Assembly (NCBI RefSeq): GCF_042648405.1
Contig: NZ_JBHRXV010000011.1
Coordinates: forward strand, 62,001-126,000
DNA: 64,000 nucleotides
Direction of reading: 5' to 3'
Source: Sphingoaurantiacus capsulatus
Lineage (GTDB): Bacteria > Pseudomonadota > Alphaproteobacteria > Sphingomonadales > Sphingomonadaceae
Of the stretch, positions 1 through 8,701 are shown piece by piece. The number at the start of each line of letters is the position of its first letter. The first letter of the stretch is position 1. The position numbers and the translations under genes were made by a program. The notes below the pieces were generated by a model that was not told the origin of the DNA, ran no database searches, and saw only the letters and a list, made by a program, of their open reading frames with translations.

Positions 1-496
1 CGTTGATCGCTTCGGCCCGCGCCACCACTTCGCCCGCCTGCGTCCGCGCGGCGGCATCGGCAGCGGGGTCGTCGGTATCGCAGGCGGCGCGCAGCAGCGC
101 CGCGAGGTGCGTCTGGTGTCCCGCGAGTTCCGCCAGCATCGGCTCCAGCCGAGCAAGTTCCAGCTTGTTGCGCTCCAGCTGTGCCAGCTTCGCGCCGTTT
201 GCCCGCAGGCTTTCCGCCTCGCCCGCCAGCGCCCCCGCCTTCGCTGCCAGCGCATCGAGCTGCGCGCGGCACTGCCCGCCGGTGCGGTCGAGCGGCACCG
301 TCTCGGCGATCACCACGGCGCGCAGCTCGGCGATGCGCAGGGTCATCGGGAACAGCGCCTCGTTGAAGGTGCGGAACTGCAGGTGAACCTGCTGGGTCAG
401 GAAGCCCGACCACAGCGCCGTCGCGATCATGATCGCCAGCAGCCCGGCGGCCACGCCGAAGATTTTCAGGCTGATCGACCGGAAAAAGCTCGCCAT
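1..496 (-). CDS. Membrane sensor protein, N-terminal part (cut by window edge)
   Basis: The reverse strand is open from an ATG at 496 through base 1 (about 165 residues), so the C-terminus lies outside the window. The protein starts MASFFRSISLKIFG and has one strong membrane segment at about residues 10-30. A helical, charged, Ala/Leu/Glu-rich stretch follows, resembling the periplasmic four-helix-bundle sensing domain of chemoreceptors and some histidine kinases. A purine-rich GAAGGCGG precedes the ATG. The output domain is not visible, so kinase, cyclase and chemoreceptor cannot be told apart. Its relation to the aldo/keto reductase upstream on the same strand (38-bp gap) is unknown. Confidence 0.7.
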   Translation of the reverse strand, partial: MASFFRSISLKIFGVAAGLLAIMIATALWSGFLTQQVHLQFRTFNEALFPMTLRIAELRAVVIAETVPLDRTGGQCRAQLDALAAKAGALAGEAESLRANGAKLAQLERNKLELARLEPMLAELAGHQTHLAALLRAACDTDDPAADAAARTQAGEVVARAEAIN

Positions 497-534
497 CCGC
501 CTTCAATGCGGTCGCGCAACGATCCGGGTCAAGC

Positions 535-1539
535 TTATCGCCTGACCATCGCCATCATCGCCGCGCTGCCATAGCGCTCGCCCGAGGTCGCGCCGACCGG
601 TGCGGCGGCGTCGAGCGCCGCCAGATCATCGGTCGATAATTTCAGGTCCGCCGCCGCCACATTCTCCTCCAGCCGGTCGCGGCGCTTGGTGCCGGGGATC
701 GGCACGATGTCGTCGCCTTGATGCAGCAGCCAGGCCAGCGCCACTTGGCCCGGTGTCGCGCCGTGCCCGTCGGCGACGGCCTTCACCGCCGCCACCGCGC
801 GCATATTCGCGTCGAAATTCTCGCCCTGATAGCGCGGGTCGTTCCGCCGATAGTCGGTCGCCGGATAGTCCTCGGCCCGCTGCACCTGTCCCGTCAGGAA
901 CCCGCGCCCCAGCGGCGAATAGGGGACGAAGCCGATGCCGAGTTCGCGGCACACCGGCAGGATGTCGGGCTCCACCGTCCGCTCCCACAGCGAATATTCG
1001 GATTGCAGTGCGCTGATCGGGTGGACGGCATGCGCGCGCCGGATCGTCTCGGGCGCCGCCTCCGACAGGCCGAGAAAGCGCACCTTGCCCGCCGCCACCA
1101 GCTCCGCCATCGCGCCCACCGTCTCCTCGATCGGGACGGCCGGATCGACGCGGTGCTGGTAGAGCAGGTCGATCACCTCGATGCCGAGCCGCTGCAGGCT
1201 CTCGTCGCACACCTTGCGGATATTCGCCGGGCTGCTGTCGGCGCCTTGCGCGCGCCCGTCGACGATGCGGAAACCGAACTTCGTGGCGATCACCAAGCCG
1301 TCGCGCCGCCCCTTGATGGCGCGGCCGAGCAGCTCCTCGTTGATGTACGGCCCGTAGATCTCGGCGGTGTCGAAGAAGTCGACGCCGAGGTCGATCGCCC
1401 GGTGGATCGTCGCCACCGCCTCGTCGAGGTCGACCGCGCCATACATCGCCTGCATCCCCGCGACACCCGCCATGCCCATGCAGCCGAGGCCGATGGCGGA
1501 AACGCTGAGGCCCTGATTTCCAAGCTGGCGGCGGCGCAT
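535..1539 (-). CDS. Aldo/keto reductase
   Basis: A 334-residue NADPH-dependent oxidoreductase of the aldo/keto reductase family, cytosolic TIM barrel. The N-terminus has the family start GLGCMGM. The catalytic tetrad is visible as D in FFDTAEIYG, Y in the same segment, K in IATKFGF and H in LYQHRVD. The C-terminal cofactor loop shows IPGTKRRDRLEEN. Length is typical of the YajO/AKR13-like subgroup. A GAGGAG ribosome binding site lies about 7 bases before the ATG. The substrate cannot be read from sequence; related proteins reduce small aldehydes. Confidence 0.9.
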   Translation of the reverse strand: MRRRQLGNQGLSVSAIGLGCMGMAGVAGMQAMYGAVDLDEAVATIHRAIDLGVDFFDTAEIYGPYINEELLGRAIKGRRDGLVIATKFGFRIVDGRAQGADSSPANIRKVCDESLQRLGIEVIDLLYQHRVDPAVPIEETVGAMAELVAAGKVRFLGLSEAAPETIRRAHAVHPISALQSEYSLWERTVEPDILPVCRELGIGFVPYSPLGRGFLTGQVQRAEDYPATDYRRNDPRYQGENFDANMRAVAAVKAVADGHGATPGQVALAWLLHQGDDIVPIPGTKRRDRLEENVAAADLKLSTDDLAALDAAAPVGATSGERYGSAAMMAMVRR

Positions 1540-1666
1540 GGCGTGTCTCCTCGCGGCAAAAGGGGTGGGGCGATCATACGCTCGTGTGGCGCGCGGACAC
1601 GATCGTACAATCGATGGGTTGCGCCGCTTCGGCGATCATCGCCCCGCCACCAACGGAGGGACGAAG

Positions 1667-1774
1667 ATGCTCGACGAAGACCTGCTCGCCGACCGCATCG
1701 AGGAATGGCTCGACGATGCGCTCGAACACACCTTCCCGGCGAGCGACCCAATCCCGGCGCCCGTCTTTAGCTAG
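1667..1774 (+). CDS. Small acidic protein with TFPASDP motif
   Basis: A 35-residue ORF, strongly acidic, of sequence type LDEDLLADRIEEWLDDAL followed by the motif TFPASDPIP near the C-terminus. The ATG at 1667 is preceded by GGAGGG, which decides the start over the longer reading that opens at 1538. The FPASDP motif occurs in many small uncharacterised proteobacterial proteins; that statement is from memory. The stop codon overlaps the stop of the convergent symporter gene by four bases (CTAG). Function unknown. Confidence 0.6.
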   Translation: MLDEDLLADRIEEWLDDALEHTFPASDPIPAPVFS

Positions 1775-3084
1775 GCGGCGTCGTCATCCTCGGGCGTCAG
1801 CGGCCCGTCGGTGTGTTTCGACACCGTCGCCGTCGCCGCCACGTCCCAGGTCACGTTGCCCAGCGTGCGCATGATATCGGGAAGCGTCTCCACCGCCACG
1901 AGCAGCCCGAGCGGCTCGACGGGCACGCCGAGCGCGAGGCCGATCGGGGCGATCGAGGTGTAGAAGCTGACCTGGCCGGGGAGACTCACCGCGCCCATCG
2001 TGGTGATCGCCGCGGCGGCGACGCCGGCCGCCAATTGCGCCGGCCCCAGCTCGACGCCGTACCAATGCGCCACATACAGGGCGACGGCGAAGTTCATCAC
2101 CGGGCCGGTGGCGCGGAACAGCGCGACGGCGAGCGGCAGCACCACTTCCGAGGTCGCCGCCGGCACGCCCAATTTCTGCGTGCCTTTGAGCATCGCCGGC
2201 AGCGAGGCCAGCGACGATCGTGTCGAGATCGCCACCGCCTGCGACGGCAGCACCGCGCGCGAAAAGCGCCCGAGCGGTATCCCCGCGCCGAACACCGCCA
2301 TCGGGTAGGCGGCGAGCCACACCACCGTGCCGACCGCCGAGACGATGATCACATAGTGGAGGAGGGCGCCGAGCGCCGCGCCACCGGCGCGCGCGCCGAC
2401 CACGAAGGCGAGCGCGGCAACGCCGATCGGCGCCAGCGCCAGCACCCAGTTGATGATGATCAGCATGGTGTCGGTCACCGCGCTGAAGAAATCAGTGAGC
2501 AGCCGCCGCGGCCCGTCGGGCAGGCGGGTCAGCGCGAAGGCGAACACCGTCACGAAGATGATCAGCTGGATATAAGAGTCCGACGCCGCCGACTGGATCG
2601 GGTTGGTCGGGACCAGCGAGCGCATGAATTCGCCGATGCCCGGCACCGTGCCGCTCGCCTCATTGCCGTGCAGCGCGGCTTTCAGGGCGTCAGCGGAGTC
2701 GGTCGGCAGCGGCCACCAGCCGAGGAACAGCGGCATCAGCAGCGCCGCTGTCAGCGACGAGCACCACAGGATGACGATGAAGGTGACGATGGCGCGCCCC
2801 GCCAGCCGCCCGGCGCGCGCTGCCTGGCCGGCGGCGGCGATGCCGGTGATCACCAGCGCGATGATCAAGGGCGCGATCGTCATCTGAAGCGCGCGCAGCC
2901 AGATGTCGCCGACCGGCTCGACCGTGGCGATGGCGGTTTCCACCCAGTCGCCGCCGATCGCGCCGGCGGCGATGCCGGCGGCGATGCCGACGACCAAGGC
3001 CAGCAACATGAAGGTGGCGCTGAAGCCGGGGGCTTCTTCCTTAAGGGGGTCAGGCGCATCTTTCAGCGTCTCGGTCGAGCTCAT
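1771..3084 (-). CDS. Dicarboxylate/amino acid:cation symporter
   Basis: A 437-residue inner-membrane transporter of the DAACS (GltP/DctA) family, which takes up C4-dicarboxylates or acidic amino acids with protons or sodium. Eight or so hydrophobic segments fill the chain. A serine-rich reentrant loop is visible as AISTRSSLASLP, followed by the conserved PATSEVVLPLAVALFR segment and the C-terminal PIGLALGVPVE. The acidic, hydrophilic N-terminus (about 20 residues) is cytoplasmic. It stands alone, divergent from glmM. The exact substrate is not determinable; residues of the C-terminal substrate region differ from canonical DctA. Confidence 0.88.
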   Translation of the reverse strand: MSSTETLKDAPDPLKEEAPGFSATFMLLALVVGIAAGIAAGAIGGDWVETAIATVEPVGDIWLRALQMTIAPLIIALVITGIAAAGQAARAGRLAGRAIVTFIVILWCSSLTAALLMPLFLGWWPLPTDSADALKAALHGNEASGTVPGIGEFMRSLVPTNPIQSAASDSYIQLIIFVTVFAFALTRLPDGPRRLLTDFFSAVTDTMLIIINWVLALAPIGVAALAFVVGARAGGAALGALLHYVIIVSAVGTVVWLAAYPMAVFGAGIPLGRFSRAVLPSQAVAISTRSSLASLPAMLKGTQKLGVPAATSEVVLPLAVALFRATGPVMNFAVALYVAHWYGVELGPAQLAAGVAAAAITTMGAVSLPGQVSFYTSIAPIGLALGVPVEPLGLLVAVETLPDIMRTLGNVTWDVAATATVSKHTDGPLTPEDDDAA

Positions 3085-3181
3085 CCGGCAGCCACTTCCG
3101 TCCGTCTATTTGGGGGTCCATAGAGCCCAGCGACCCGCTATAAGCAAGCGCGAGGGTCGTTTGCGTTCGTGGGGAGGAAGA

Positions 3182-4522
3182 ATGGCGCGCAAATATTTCG
3201 GCACCGATGGTATTCGGGGCCTCACCAACACCGGTGCGATGACCGCCGAAATGGCGATGAAGGTCGGCCAGGCGGCGGGCGCCTATTTCCTGCGCGGCGA
3301 CCACAAGCACCGCGTCGTCATCGGCAAGGATACGCGCCTTTCCGGCTATATGATGGAATCGGCGCTGGTCGCCGGCTTCACCTCGGTCGGCATGGACGTG
3401 GTGACCGTCGGCCCGATGCCGACGCCGGCGGTGGCGATGCTCACCCGCTCGATGCGCGCCGATCTGGGCGTGATGATCTCGGCCAGCCACAATCCCTATC
3501 ACGATAACGGCATCAAGCTGTTCGGCCCCGACGGCTACAAGCTGTCCGACGAGGCGGAGATGTCGATCGAGGCGCTGCTCGAGGAGCAACCCAAGCTCGC
3601 CGAGCCCGACCATATCGGCCGCGCCCGCCGGATCGAGGATGCGCGCGGTCGCTATATCCACTTCGCCAAGTCGGCGTTCCCCGATCATCTTCGCCTCGAC
3701 GGGCTGAAGATCGTCGTCGATTGCGCCAACGGCGCCGCCTACAATGTCGCGCCGAGCGCATTGTGGGAGCTGGGCGCCGAGGTGATCGCCATCGGCATCG
3801 AGCCCAACGGCTTCAACATCAACAAGAATTGCGGATCGACGCACCCGGAGGCGCTGCAGGAGCGCGTCGTCGCCGCGGGCGCCGACATCGGCATCGCGCT
3901 CGATGGCGACGCCGACCGGCTGATCGTCGTCGACGAGCAGGGACGCATCATCGACGGCGACCAGCTGATGGCGCTGATCACCACCAGCTGGGCGAAGTCG
4001 GGCCTGCTGCGCGGCGGCGGTCTCGTCGCCACGGTGATGTCGAACCTCGGCCTCGAACGCTATCTGCAGGGGGAGGGCCTGTCGCTGGAGCGCACCAAGG
4101 TCGGCGACCGCTATGTGCTGGAGGCGATGCGCGCCAAGGGCTTCAACATCGGCGGCGAGCAGTCGGGCCATTTGATCATGTCCGATTACGCCACCACCGG
4201 CGACGGCTTGGTGGCGGCGCTGCAGGTGCTCTCCTGCCTCGTCGAGGAGGAGAAGCCCGCGTCGGAGCTGCTCAGCCTGTTCGAGCCGCTGCCGCAGATT
4301 TTGAAGAATGTCCGCTTCGCCAGCGGCGCCGCGCCGCTCGACCAGGCGCCGGTAAAGCGCGCCATCGCTGACGGCGAAGCGCGCCTCAACGGCTCAGGCC
4401 GCGTCCTCATCCGCAAATCGGGCACCGAACCGCTGATCCGCGTCATGGCGGAAGGCGAGGATCCCGCGCTCGTCGAGGCGGTGGTCGACAGCATCTGCGA
4501 GGCGGTCAAGCAGGCGGCGTGA
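3182..4522 (+). CDS. glmM: Phosphoglucosamine mutase
   Basis: This 446-residue enzyme interconverts glucosamine-6-phosphate and glucosamine-1-phosphate for UDP-GlcNAc, peptidoglycan and lipid synthesis. The start MARKYFGTDGIRGL is diagnostic. The phosphoserine loop ISASHNPYHDNG places the catalytic serine at residue 102, as in E. coli. The metal loop DGDADR and the C-terminal phosphate loop RKSGTEPLIRVM are intact. The ATG at 3182 follows GGGGAGGAAGA and gives the standard family length; the upstream in-frame extension is not needed. It is followed by an intergenic palindrome and then thiD. Confidence 0.98.
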   Translation: MARKYFGTDGIRGLTNTGAMTAEMAMKVGQAAGAYFLRGDHKHRVVIGKDTRLSGYMMESALVAGFTSVGMDVVTVGPMPTPAVAMLTRSMRADLGVMISASHNPYHDNGIKLFGPDGYKLSDEAEMSIEALLEEQPKLAEPDHIGRARRIEDARGRYIHFAKSAFPDHLRLDGLKIVVDCANGAAYNVAPSALWELGAEVIAIGIEPNGFNINKNCGSTHPEALQERVVAAGADIGIALDGDADRLIVVDEQGRIIDGDQLMALITTSWAKSGLLRGGGLVATVMSNLGLERYLQGEGLSLERTKVGDRYVLEAMRAKGFNIGGEQSGHLIMSDYATTGDGLVAALQVLSCLVEEEKPASELLSLFEPLPQILKNVRFASGAAPLDQAPVKRAIADGEARLNGSGRVLIRKSGTEPLIRVMAEGEDPALVEAVVDSICEAVKQAA

Positions 4523-4546
4523 TCGGTTCGGTTGTGAAAAGTCTAC

Positions 4547-4652
4547 TCCTCCCCGGCACGGGGAGGGGGACCCTGCGCAGCAGGGTGGAGGGGACCCGCC
4601 GTAGTTGCCCCTCCACCGCCTGCGGCGGTCCCCCTCCCCGTGCCGGGGAGGA
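4547..4652. repeat. Long intergenic inverted repeat (CTCCCC type)
   Basis: Two perfect 25-bp arms, 4547-4571 and 4628-4652, rich in CCTCCCC/GGGGAGG, enclose an inner segment with its own smaller palindromes (CCTGCGCAGCAGG and CCGCCTGCGGCGG). It fills almost all of the gap between glmM and thiD. It shares its G/C-tract style with the repeats at 7353-7580 and 62214-62348. It may end transcription, but there is no clear T-run. Confidence 0.8.
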
Positions 4653-4664
4653 TAGGGTGCAGCC

Positions 4665-5459
4665 ATGATCGGCCGTGTCCTCATCGTCGCCGGCTCGGAC
4701 AGCGGCGGCGGGGCCGGAATTCAGGCCGACATCAAGGCGGTGACCATGCTGGGCGGCTATGCCGCCACCGCGATCGCCGCGCTCACCGTGCAGAACACCT
4801 TGGGCGTCACCGCCGTCCACCCCGTGCCGCCCGCCTTCGTGCAGGCGCAGATGCGCGCGGTGCTCGACGACATCGGCGCCGATGCGATCAAGACCGGCAT
4901 GCTCGGCGACGCGGCGATGGTCGCGGCGGTCAGCGAGGTGATCGAAGCACTCGCCGCGCCGCCCGCGCTGGTTGTCGATCCGGTGATGGTGGCGAAGGGC
5001 GGTGCCCGGCTGCTCGACGCGGATGCGGTGTCGGCGGTGACCGGCCGGCTGCTGCCGCTGGCGGCGCTGGTGACCCCCAACGCCCCCGAACTGGAAGCGC
5101 TCACCGGCCTTGCCGTCATCGACGAGGCCAGCGCCGTCGCCGCCGGCCGTGCCTTGCAGGCGCAGGGCGCCCGCGCTGTGCTGGTCAAGGGCGGGCACCT
5201 GCCCGGCGATGAGGTCGTCGACTGGCTGCTTGCGCCCGACGGCGATCATCGCTTCGCTGCGCCACGCATCGAGACGCGCCACACCCACGGTACCGGCTGC
5301 ACCTTGGCCAGCGCCATCGCCTGCGGGCTCGCCAAGGGCCTGTCACTTAAAGACTCCGTCGCCGAGGCGCGCGACTATGTCCGCGCCGCCATCGCCGCCG
5401 CGCCGGGGCTTGGGCAGGGGCACGGCCCGCTCGGTCATAATTTCGCGGTCCTCAAATGA
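4665..5459 (+). CDS. thiD: Hydroxymethylpyrimidine/phosphomethylpyrimidine kinase
   Basis: The 264-residue kinase phosphorylates HMP and HMP-phosphate to the pyrimidine diphosphate used in thiamine synthesis. The ribokinase-like fold is shown by the N-terminal GSDSGGGAGIQADIKAV, the mid-chain DPVMVAKGG and the C-terminal anion hole HGTGCTLASAIA. The stop codon overlaps the start of rnhB by four bases (ATGA), so the two are translationally coupled. Another thiamine gene, thiL, lies 38 kb away in this window. Confidence 0.96.
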   Translation: MIGRVLIVAGSDSGGGAGIQADIKAVTMLGGYAATAIAALTVQNTLGVTAVHPVPPAFVQAQMRAVLDDIGADAIKTGMLGDAAMVAAVSEVIEALAAPPALVVDPVMVAKGGARLLDADAVSAVTGRLLPLAALVTPNAPELEALTGLAVIDEASAVAAGRALQAQGARAVLVKGGHLPGDEVVDWLLAPDGDHRFAAPRIETRHTHGTGCTLASAIACGLAKGLSLKDSVAEARDYVRAAIAAAPGLGQGHGPLGHNFAVLK

Positions 5460-6058
5460 AGATCGTCGCCACCTTCGACCGCGAGCGCGCGCACGGCGGC
5501 ATCGTTGCCGGCGTCGACGAGGCGGGGCGGGGGCCGCTCGCCGGGCCGGTGGTCGCCGCCGCGGTGATCCTCGACGGCGCCTGCATCCCCGGCGGCATCG
5601 GCGATTCCAAGGTGCTGACCGCGAAGAAGCGCGAACAGCTCTACGGCGCGCTATTTAGCTGTGCCGAAATCGGCGTCGGGCAGGCGAGCGTCGAGGAGAT
5701 CGACACGATCAATATCCTGCGCGCCAGCCATCTCGCGATGGAGCGCGCCGTCGCCGCGCTGCCGCGCGCGCCGGAGATGGTGCTGGTCGACGGCAACATG
5801 GCGCCGAAATGGGCGTGGCGCTGCCAGACCTTGGTCGGCGGCGACGCGCTCTGCCTGTCGATCGCGGCGGCCAGCATCATCGCCAAGGTGTTCCGCGACC
5901 GGCTGATGCTCGAGCTTCACGCCGCGCATCCCGAATATGCCTGGGGCTCGAACATGGGCTACGGCACGTTGGTGCATCGCACCGCGCTCGCCCGCTTCGG
6001 GCCGACGCCGCACCACCGGAAGAGCTTCGCGCCGGTCGCCCAATTCACATCAGCATAA
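5456..6058 (+). CDS. rnhB: Ribonuclease HII
   Basis: A 200-residue nuclease that cuts RNA in RNA-DNA hybrids and initiates removal of single ribonucleotides. The catalytic motif GVDEAGRGPLAGPVV is near residue 20. Further signature segments are DSKVLTAKKRE and the IAAASIIAKVFRD block. The C-terminus has the usual GYGTLVHRTALARFGPTPHHR. It overlaps thiD by four bases. In many alphaproteobacteria rnhB sits immediately before ccrM, which is also the case here. Confidence 0.97.
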   Translation: MKIVATFDRERAHGGIVAGVDEAGRGPLAGPVVAAAVILDGACIPGGIGDSKVLTAKKREQLYGALFSCAEIGVGQASVEEIDTINILRASHLAMERAVAALPRAPEMVLVDGNMAPKWAWRCQTLVGGDALCLSIAAASIIAKVFRDRLMLELHAAHPEYAWGSNMGYGTLVHRTALARFGPTPHHRKSFAPVAQFTSA

Positions 6059-6062
6059 CCGT

Positions 6063-6223
6063 GAGTCGTTTCGGCAACACCGCTATCTGTAGCGTCTGCT
6101 TGAGTCCCCGACTCAACTTCTAGCGGTTTCGGACTCGAAACCACTGACATAATCTCAACACAATCAGCTAACGCGCTGAATCCGTTCATTTCACCCCGTT
6201 GACGGATTCCACCCTCCTGACTC
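6063..6223 (+). promoter_or_regulatory. GANTC-dense ccrM promoter/leader
   Basis: Seven GANTC sites, the target of CcrM itself, lie within 161 bases upstream of ccrM: 6063, 6102, 6110, 6132, 6178, 6205 and 6219 (first base of each). Two form a perfect palindrome, TTGAGTC-CCC-GACTCAA, at 6100-6116. GANTC is expected less than once in this length. In Caulobacter, ccrM expression is controlled by methylation state and CtrA, so methylation feedback is likely; I did not find a convincing full CtrA box. Confidence 0.75.
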
Positions 6224-6263
6224 AGTTTGGGCCCGCAAGGCACATTTTGGGGGCTGGGAATAC

Positions 6264-7343
6264 ATGGCTGGACTGCCGCTTGACCGCATCATCGAGGACG
6301 ATTGCATCGCCGCCATGGAGGCGTTGCCGGCCAAGTCGGTGGACATGATCTTCGCCGATCCGCCCTACAATCTTCAGCTCGGCGGCGACCTCTATCGCCC
6401 CGAAGGCGGCCGCGTCGACGCGGTCGACGACGCGTGGGACAAGTTCGACGATTTCAGCACCTACGACCGCTTCACCCGCCGCTGGCTGGCGGCGGCGCGC
6501 CGCATCCTGAAGGACGACGGCACGATCTGGGTGATCGGCAGCTATCACAATATCTTCCGCGTCGGCGCGTCGCTGCAGGACCTCGGCTTCTGGGTGCTGA
6601 ACGACATCGTGTGGCGCAAGGCGAACCCGATGCCCAACTTCAAGGGCACCCGCTTCACCAACGCGCACGAGACGATGATCTGGTGCTCGAAGTCCGAGGA
6701 TGCGCGCTACACCTTCAACTATCAGGCGATGAAGGCGCTCAACGAGGACATCCAGATGCGTTCCGACTGGGTGCTGCCGATCTGCACCGGTGGGGAGCGC
6801 GTGAAGGTCGACGGTATCAAGGCGCATCCGACGCAGAAGCCCGAGGCGCTGCTCTACCGCGTGCTGCTCGCCTGCACCGAGCCGGGCGCCGTCGTGCTCG
6901 ACCCGTTCTTCGGCACCGGCACCACCGGCGCCGTCGCCAAGATGCTCGGTCGCCACTACATCGGCATCGAGCGCGAGCCGCGCTACATCCGCGTCGCCAA
7001 GGAGCGCATCGCCAAGGTGCAGCCGATGACCGACGAGGCGATGGCGACGATGCAGTCGAAGCGCGCGCAGCCGCGCATTCCGTTCGGCGCGCTCGTTGAA
7101 ACCGGCATGGTCAAGGCGGGCACGATGCTCACCGACCTGTCGCGCCGCTACCGCGCCGCCGTCCGCGCCGACGGCTCGCTCAGCATGGCCGACGACAAGG
7201 GCTCGATCCACCAGCTCGGCGCCCGCGCGCAGGGCGCGCCGAGCTGCAACGGCTGGACCTTCTGGCACATCGAGAACGCCGGCAAGCTGGTCCCGCTCGA
7301 CACCATGCGCCAGCAGTACCGCGCGGAGTATGGCACCGCCTAA
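6264..7343 (+). CDS. ccrM: Cell cycle-regulated adenine methyltransferase CcrM
   Basis: The 359-residue enzyme methylates adenine in GANTC and is a cell-cycle regulator in alphaproteobacteria. It belongs to the beta class of N6-adenine methyltransferases: catalytic DPPYNLQL at residues 32-39 comes before the AdoMet motif LDPFFGTGTTG at about 212-222. The C-terminal 80 residues (from about 280, SIHQLGARAQ and NGWTFWHIE) match the extra C-terminal DNA-recognition domain typical of CcrM rather than restriction methylases. No cognate nuclease gene is nearby. The leader carries seven of its own target sites. Confidence 0.98.
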   Translation: MAGLPLDRIIEDDCIAAMEALPAKSVDMIFADPPYNLQLGGDLYRPEGGRVDAVDDAWDKFDDFSTYDRFTRRWLAAARRILKDDGTIWVIGSYHNIFRVGASLQDLGFWVLNDIVWRKANPMPNFKGTRFTNAHETMIWCSKSEDARYTFNYQAMKALNEDIQMRSDWVLPICTGGERVKVDGIKAHPTQKPEALLYRVLLACTEPGAVVLDPFFGTGTTGAVAKMLGRHYIGIEREPRYIRVAKERIAKVQPMTDEAMATMQSKRAQPRIPFGALVETGMVKAGTMLTDLSRRYRAAVRADGSLSMADDKGSIHQLGARAQGAPSCNGWTFWHIENAGKLVPLDTMRQQYRAEYGTA

Positions 7344-7352
7344 CGAACGCCC

Positions 7353-7580
7353 CTCCCCGAGGGGGAGGGGTTAACTAACTCCCCTCCCCGAGGGGAAGGG
7401 GCTGGGGGTGGGCTCTAGTCACATCGAGAGGTCGGTCGGCTGTCCGCGCCCGGAGAGCCCACCCCTTACCCCTCCCCGAGGGGGAGGGGTAAGGGGTGGG
7501 CTCTAGTCACATCGAGAGGTCGGTCGGCTGTCCGCGCCCGGAGAGCCCACCCCTTACCCCTCCCCCTCGGGGAGGGGAGG
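7353..7580. repeat. G/C-tract palindromes with 88-bp tandem repeat
   Basis: The ccrM-folP gap is made of repeated CCCCTCCCCGAGGGG-like palindromes. Within it a 73-bp segment is duplicated: 7405-7477 and 7493-7565, period 88 bp. Each copy contains GGGCTCTAGTCACATCGAG and ends in CCCACCCCTTACCCC. The copies look identical by eye. No reading frame or RNA signature was seen. It probably belongs to the same repeat class as 4547-4652 and 62214-62348. Confidence 0.8.
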
Positions 7581-7620
7581 CAGGCTTCCGCCGCGCTGGC
7601 GGGCATGGCACATCAGCCCG

Positions 7621-8697
7621 ATGACCGACCTCTACCTCCGCCCGACCGCCTTCATCGACGCGCCGTTCGGCCATGACGGGCAGGCGGCGCGGCTGGCGGG
7701 CGGCCTCTGCTGGTTCTCCGCCGTCGAGCTGATCGCCCGCAACGGCCCGCGCCAGCTCATCCCGCTCGACCGCCTCGACGACGCACGCGCCACGCTCCCG
7801 GCGCCGCAGCGCGACCGCTTCGACCAGCTCTGGTCGAACCTCACCACCGCCCGCCCGCCGCTCGCCCTCGGCCAGCGCACGCTCCGCTTCGACAGCCCCT
7901 CGGTGATGGGCATCCTCAACGTCACCCCCGACAGCTTCTCCGACGGCGGCCGTCACATGGACGCCGACATTGCCGCCGCCGCCGCCGTCGACATGGCCGC
8001 CGCCGGCGTGGCGATCGTCGATGTCGGCGCTGAATCCACCCGCCCCGGCGCCGCCCCCGTGTGGGAGGGCGACGAACTCGCCCGGCTCGAGCCGCTACTC
8101 CCGCGCCTCGCCGCCGCCGGGTTGCTCGTCTCGGTGGATACCCGCAAGGCGGCGGTGATGCGCCAGGCGCTGGCGCTCGGCGCGGGCGTCGTCAACGACG
8201 TGTCGGCGCTGACCTACGACCCCGCCGCGCTCGACCTGGTCGCTGCCGCCGGCTGTCCGGTGGTGCTGATGCACCACCGCGGCGACCCGCAGACCATGCA
8301 GGACGACCCGCGCTACGACGATGTGCTGCTCGACGTGTTCGACGGGCTGGAGGCGCGCATCGCCGCCTGCGTGGCGGCGGGGATTGGGCGGGGGCGGATC
8401 ATCGCTGACCCCGGCATCGGCTTCGGCAAGAGTTTGCGCCACAATCTCGATCTGCTGAACGGCCTGTCGCTGTTCCACGGCCTCGGCGTGCCGCTGCTGC
8501 TCGGCGCCAGCCGCAAGCGCTTTATCGGCGCGCTGTCAGGGGAGGCGCCGGCCGATCAGCGGCTCGGCGGATCGATCGCCGTGGCGGTGGCAGGCATTGC
8601 CCAAGGCGTTCAGATCGTTCGGGTTCATGACGTGCCGGAGACGGTGCAGGCACTGCGCGTCTGGCGGGGCCTGCGGGACGCGGCGCTGACGCCCTGA
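7621..8697 (+). CDS. folP: Dihydropteroate synthase
   Basis: A 358-residue enzyme joining p-aminobenzoate to hydroxymethyl-dihydropterin diphosphate in folate synthesis; sulfonamide target. The TIM barrel begins near residue 95 with MGILNVTPDSFSDGG, followed by VDVGAESTRPGA, VSVDTRKA, DVSALTYD, ADPGIGFGK and LGASRKRFIG, all canonical. The first 90 residues are an extra N-terminal segment beyond the usual 270-280 residue enzyme; similar extensions occur in other alphaproteobacteria (memory). The ATG at 7621 follows the repeat region closely and has no strong ribosome binding site. Confidence 0.95.
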   Translation: MTDLYLRPTAFIDAPFGHDGQAARLAGGLCWFSAVELIARNGPRQLIPLDRLDDARATLPAPQRDRFDQLWSNLTTARPPLALGQRTLRFDSPSVMGILNVTPDSFSDGGRHMDADIAAAAAVDMAAAGVAIVDVGAESTRPGAAPVWEGDELARLEPLLPRLAAAGLLVSVDTRKAAVMRQALALGAGVVNDVSALTYDPAALDLVAAAGCPVVLMHHRGDPQTMQDDPRYDDVLLDVFDGLEARIAACVAAGIGRGRIIADPGIGFGKSLRHNLDLLNGLSLFHGLGVPLLLGASRKRFIGALSGEAPADQRLGGSIAVAVAGIAQGVQIVRVHDVPETVQALRVWRGLRDAALTP

Positions 8698-8701
8698 TGC
8701 G

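Noticed and set aside
3..574. Plus-strand reading frames over the left end
   Set aside because: They are shadows of the minus-strand sensor gene, whose frame gives a sensible membrane segment and helical domain.
4186..5288. Minus-strand frames under glmM and thiD
   Set aside because: Antisense to well-conserved genes; Arg/Asp/Gly-rich shadow composition.
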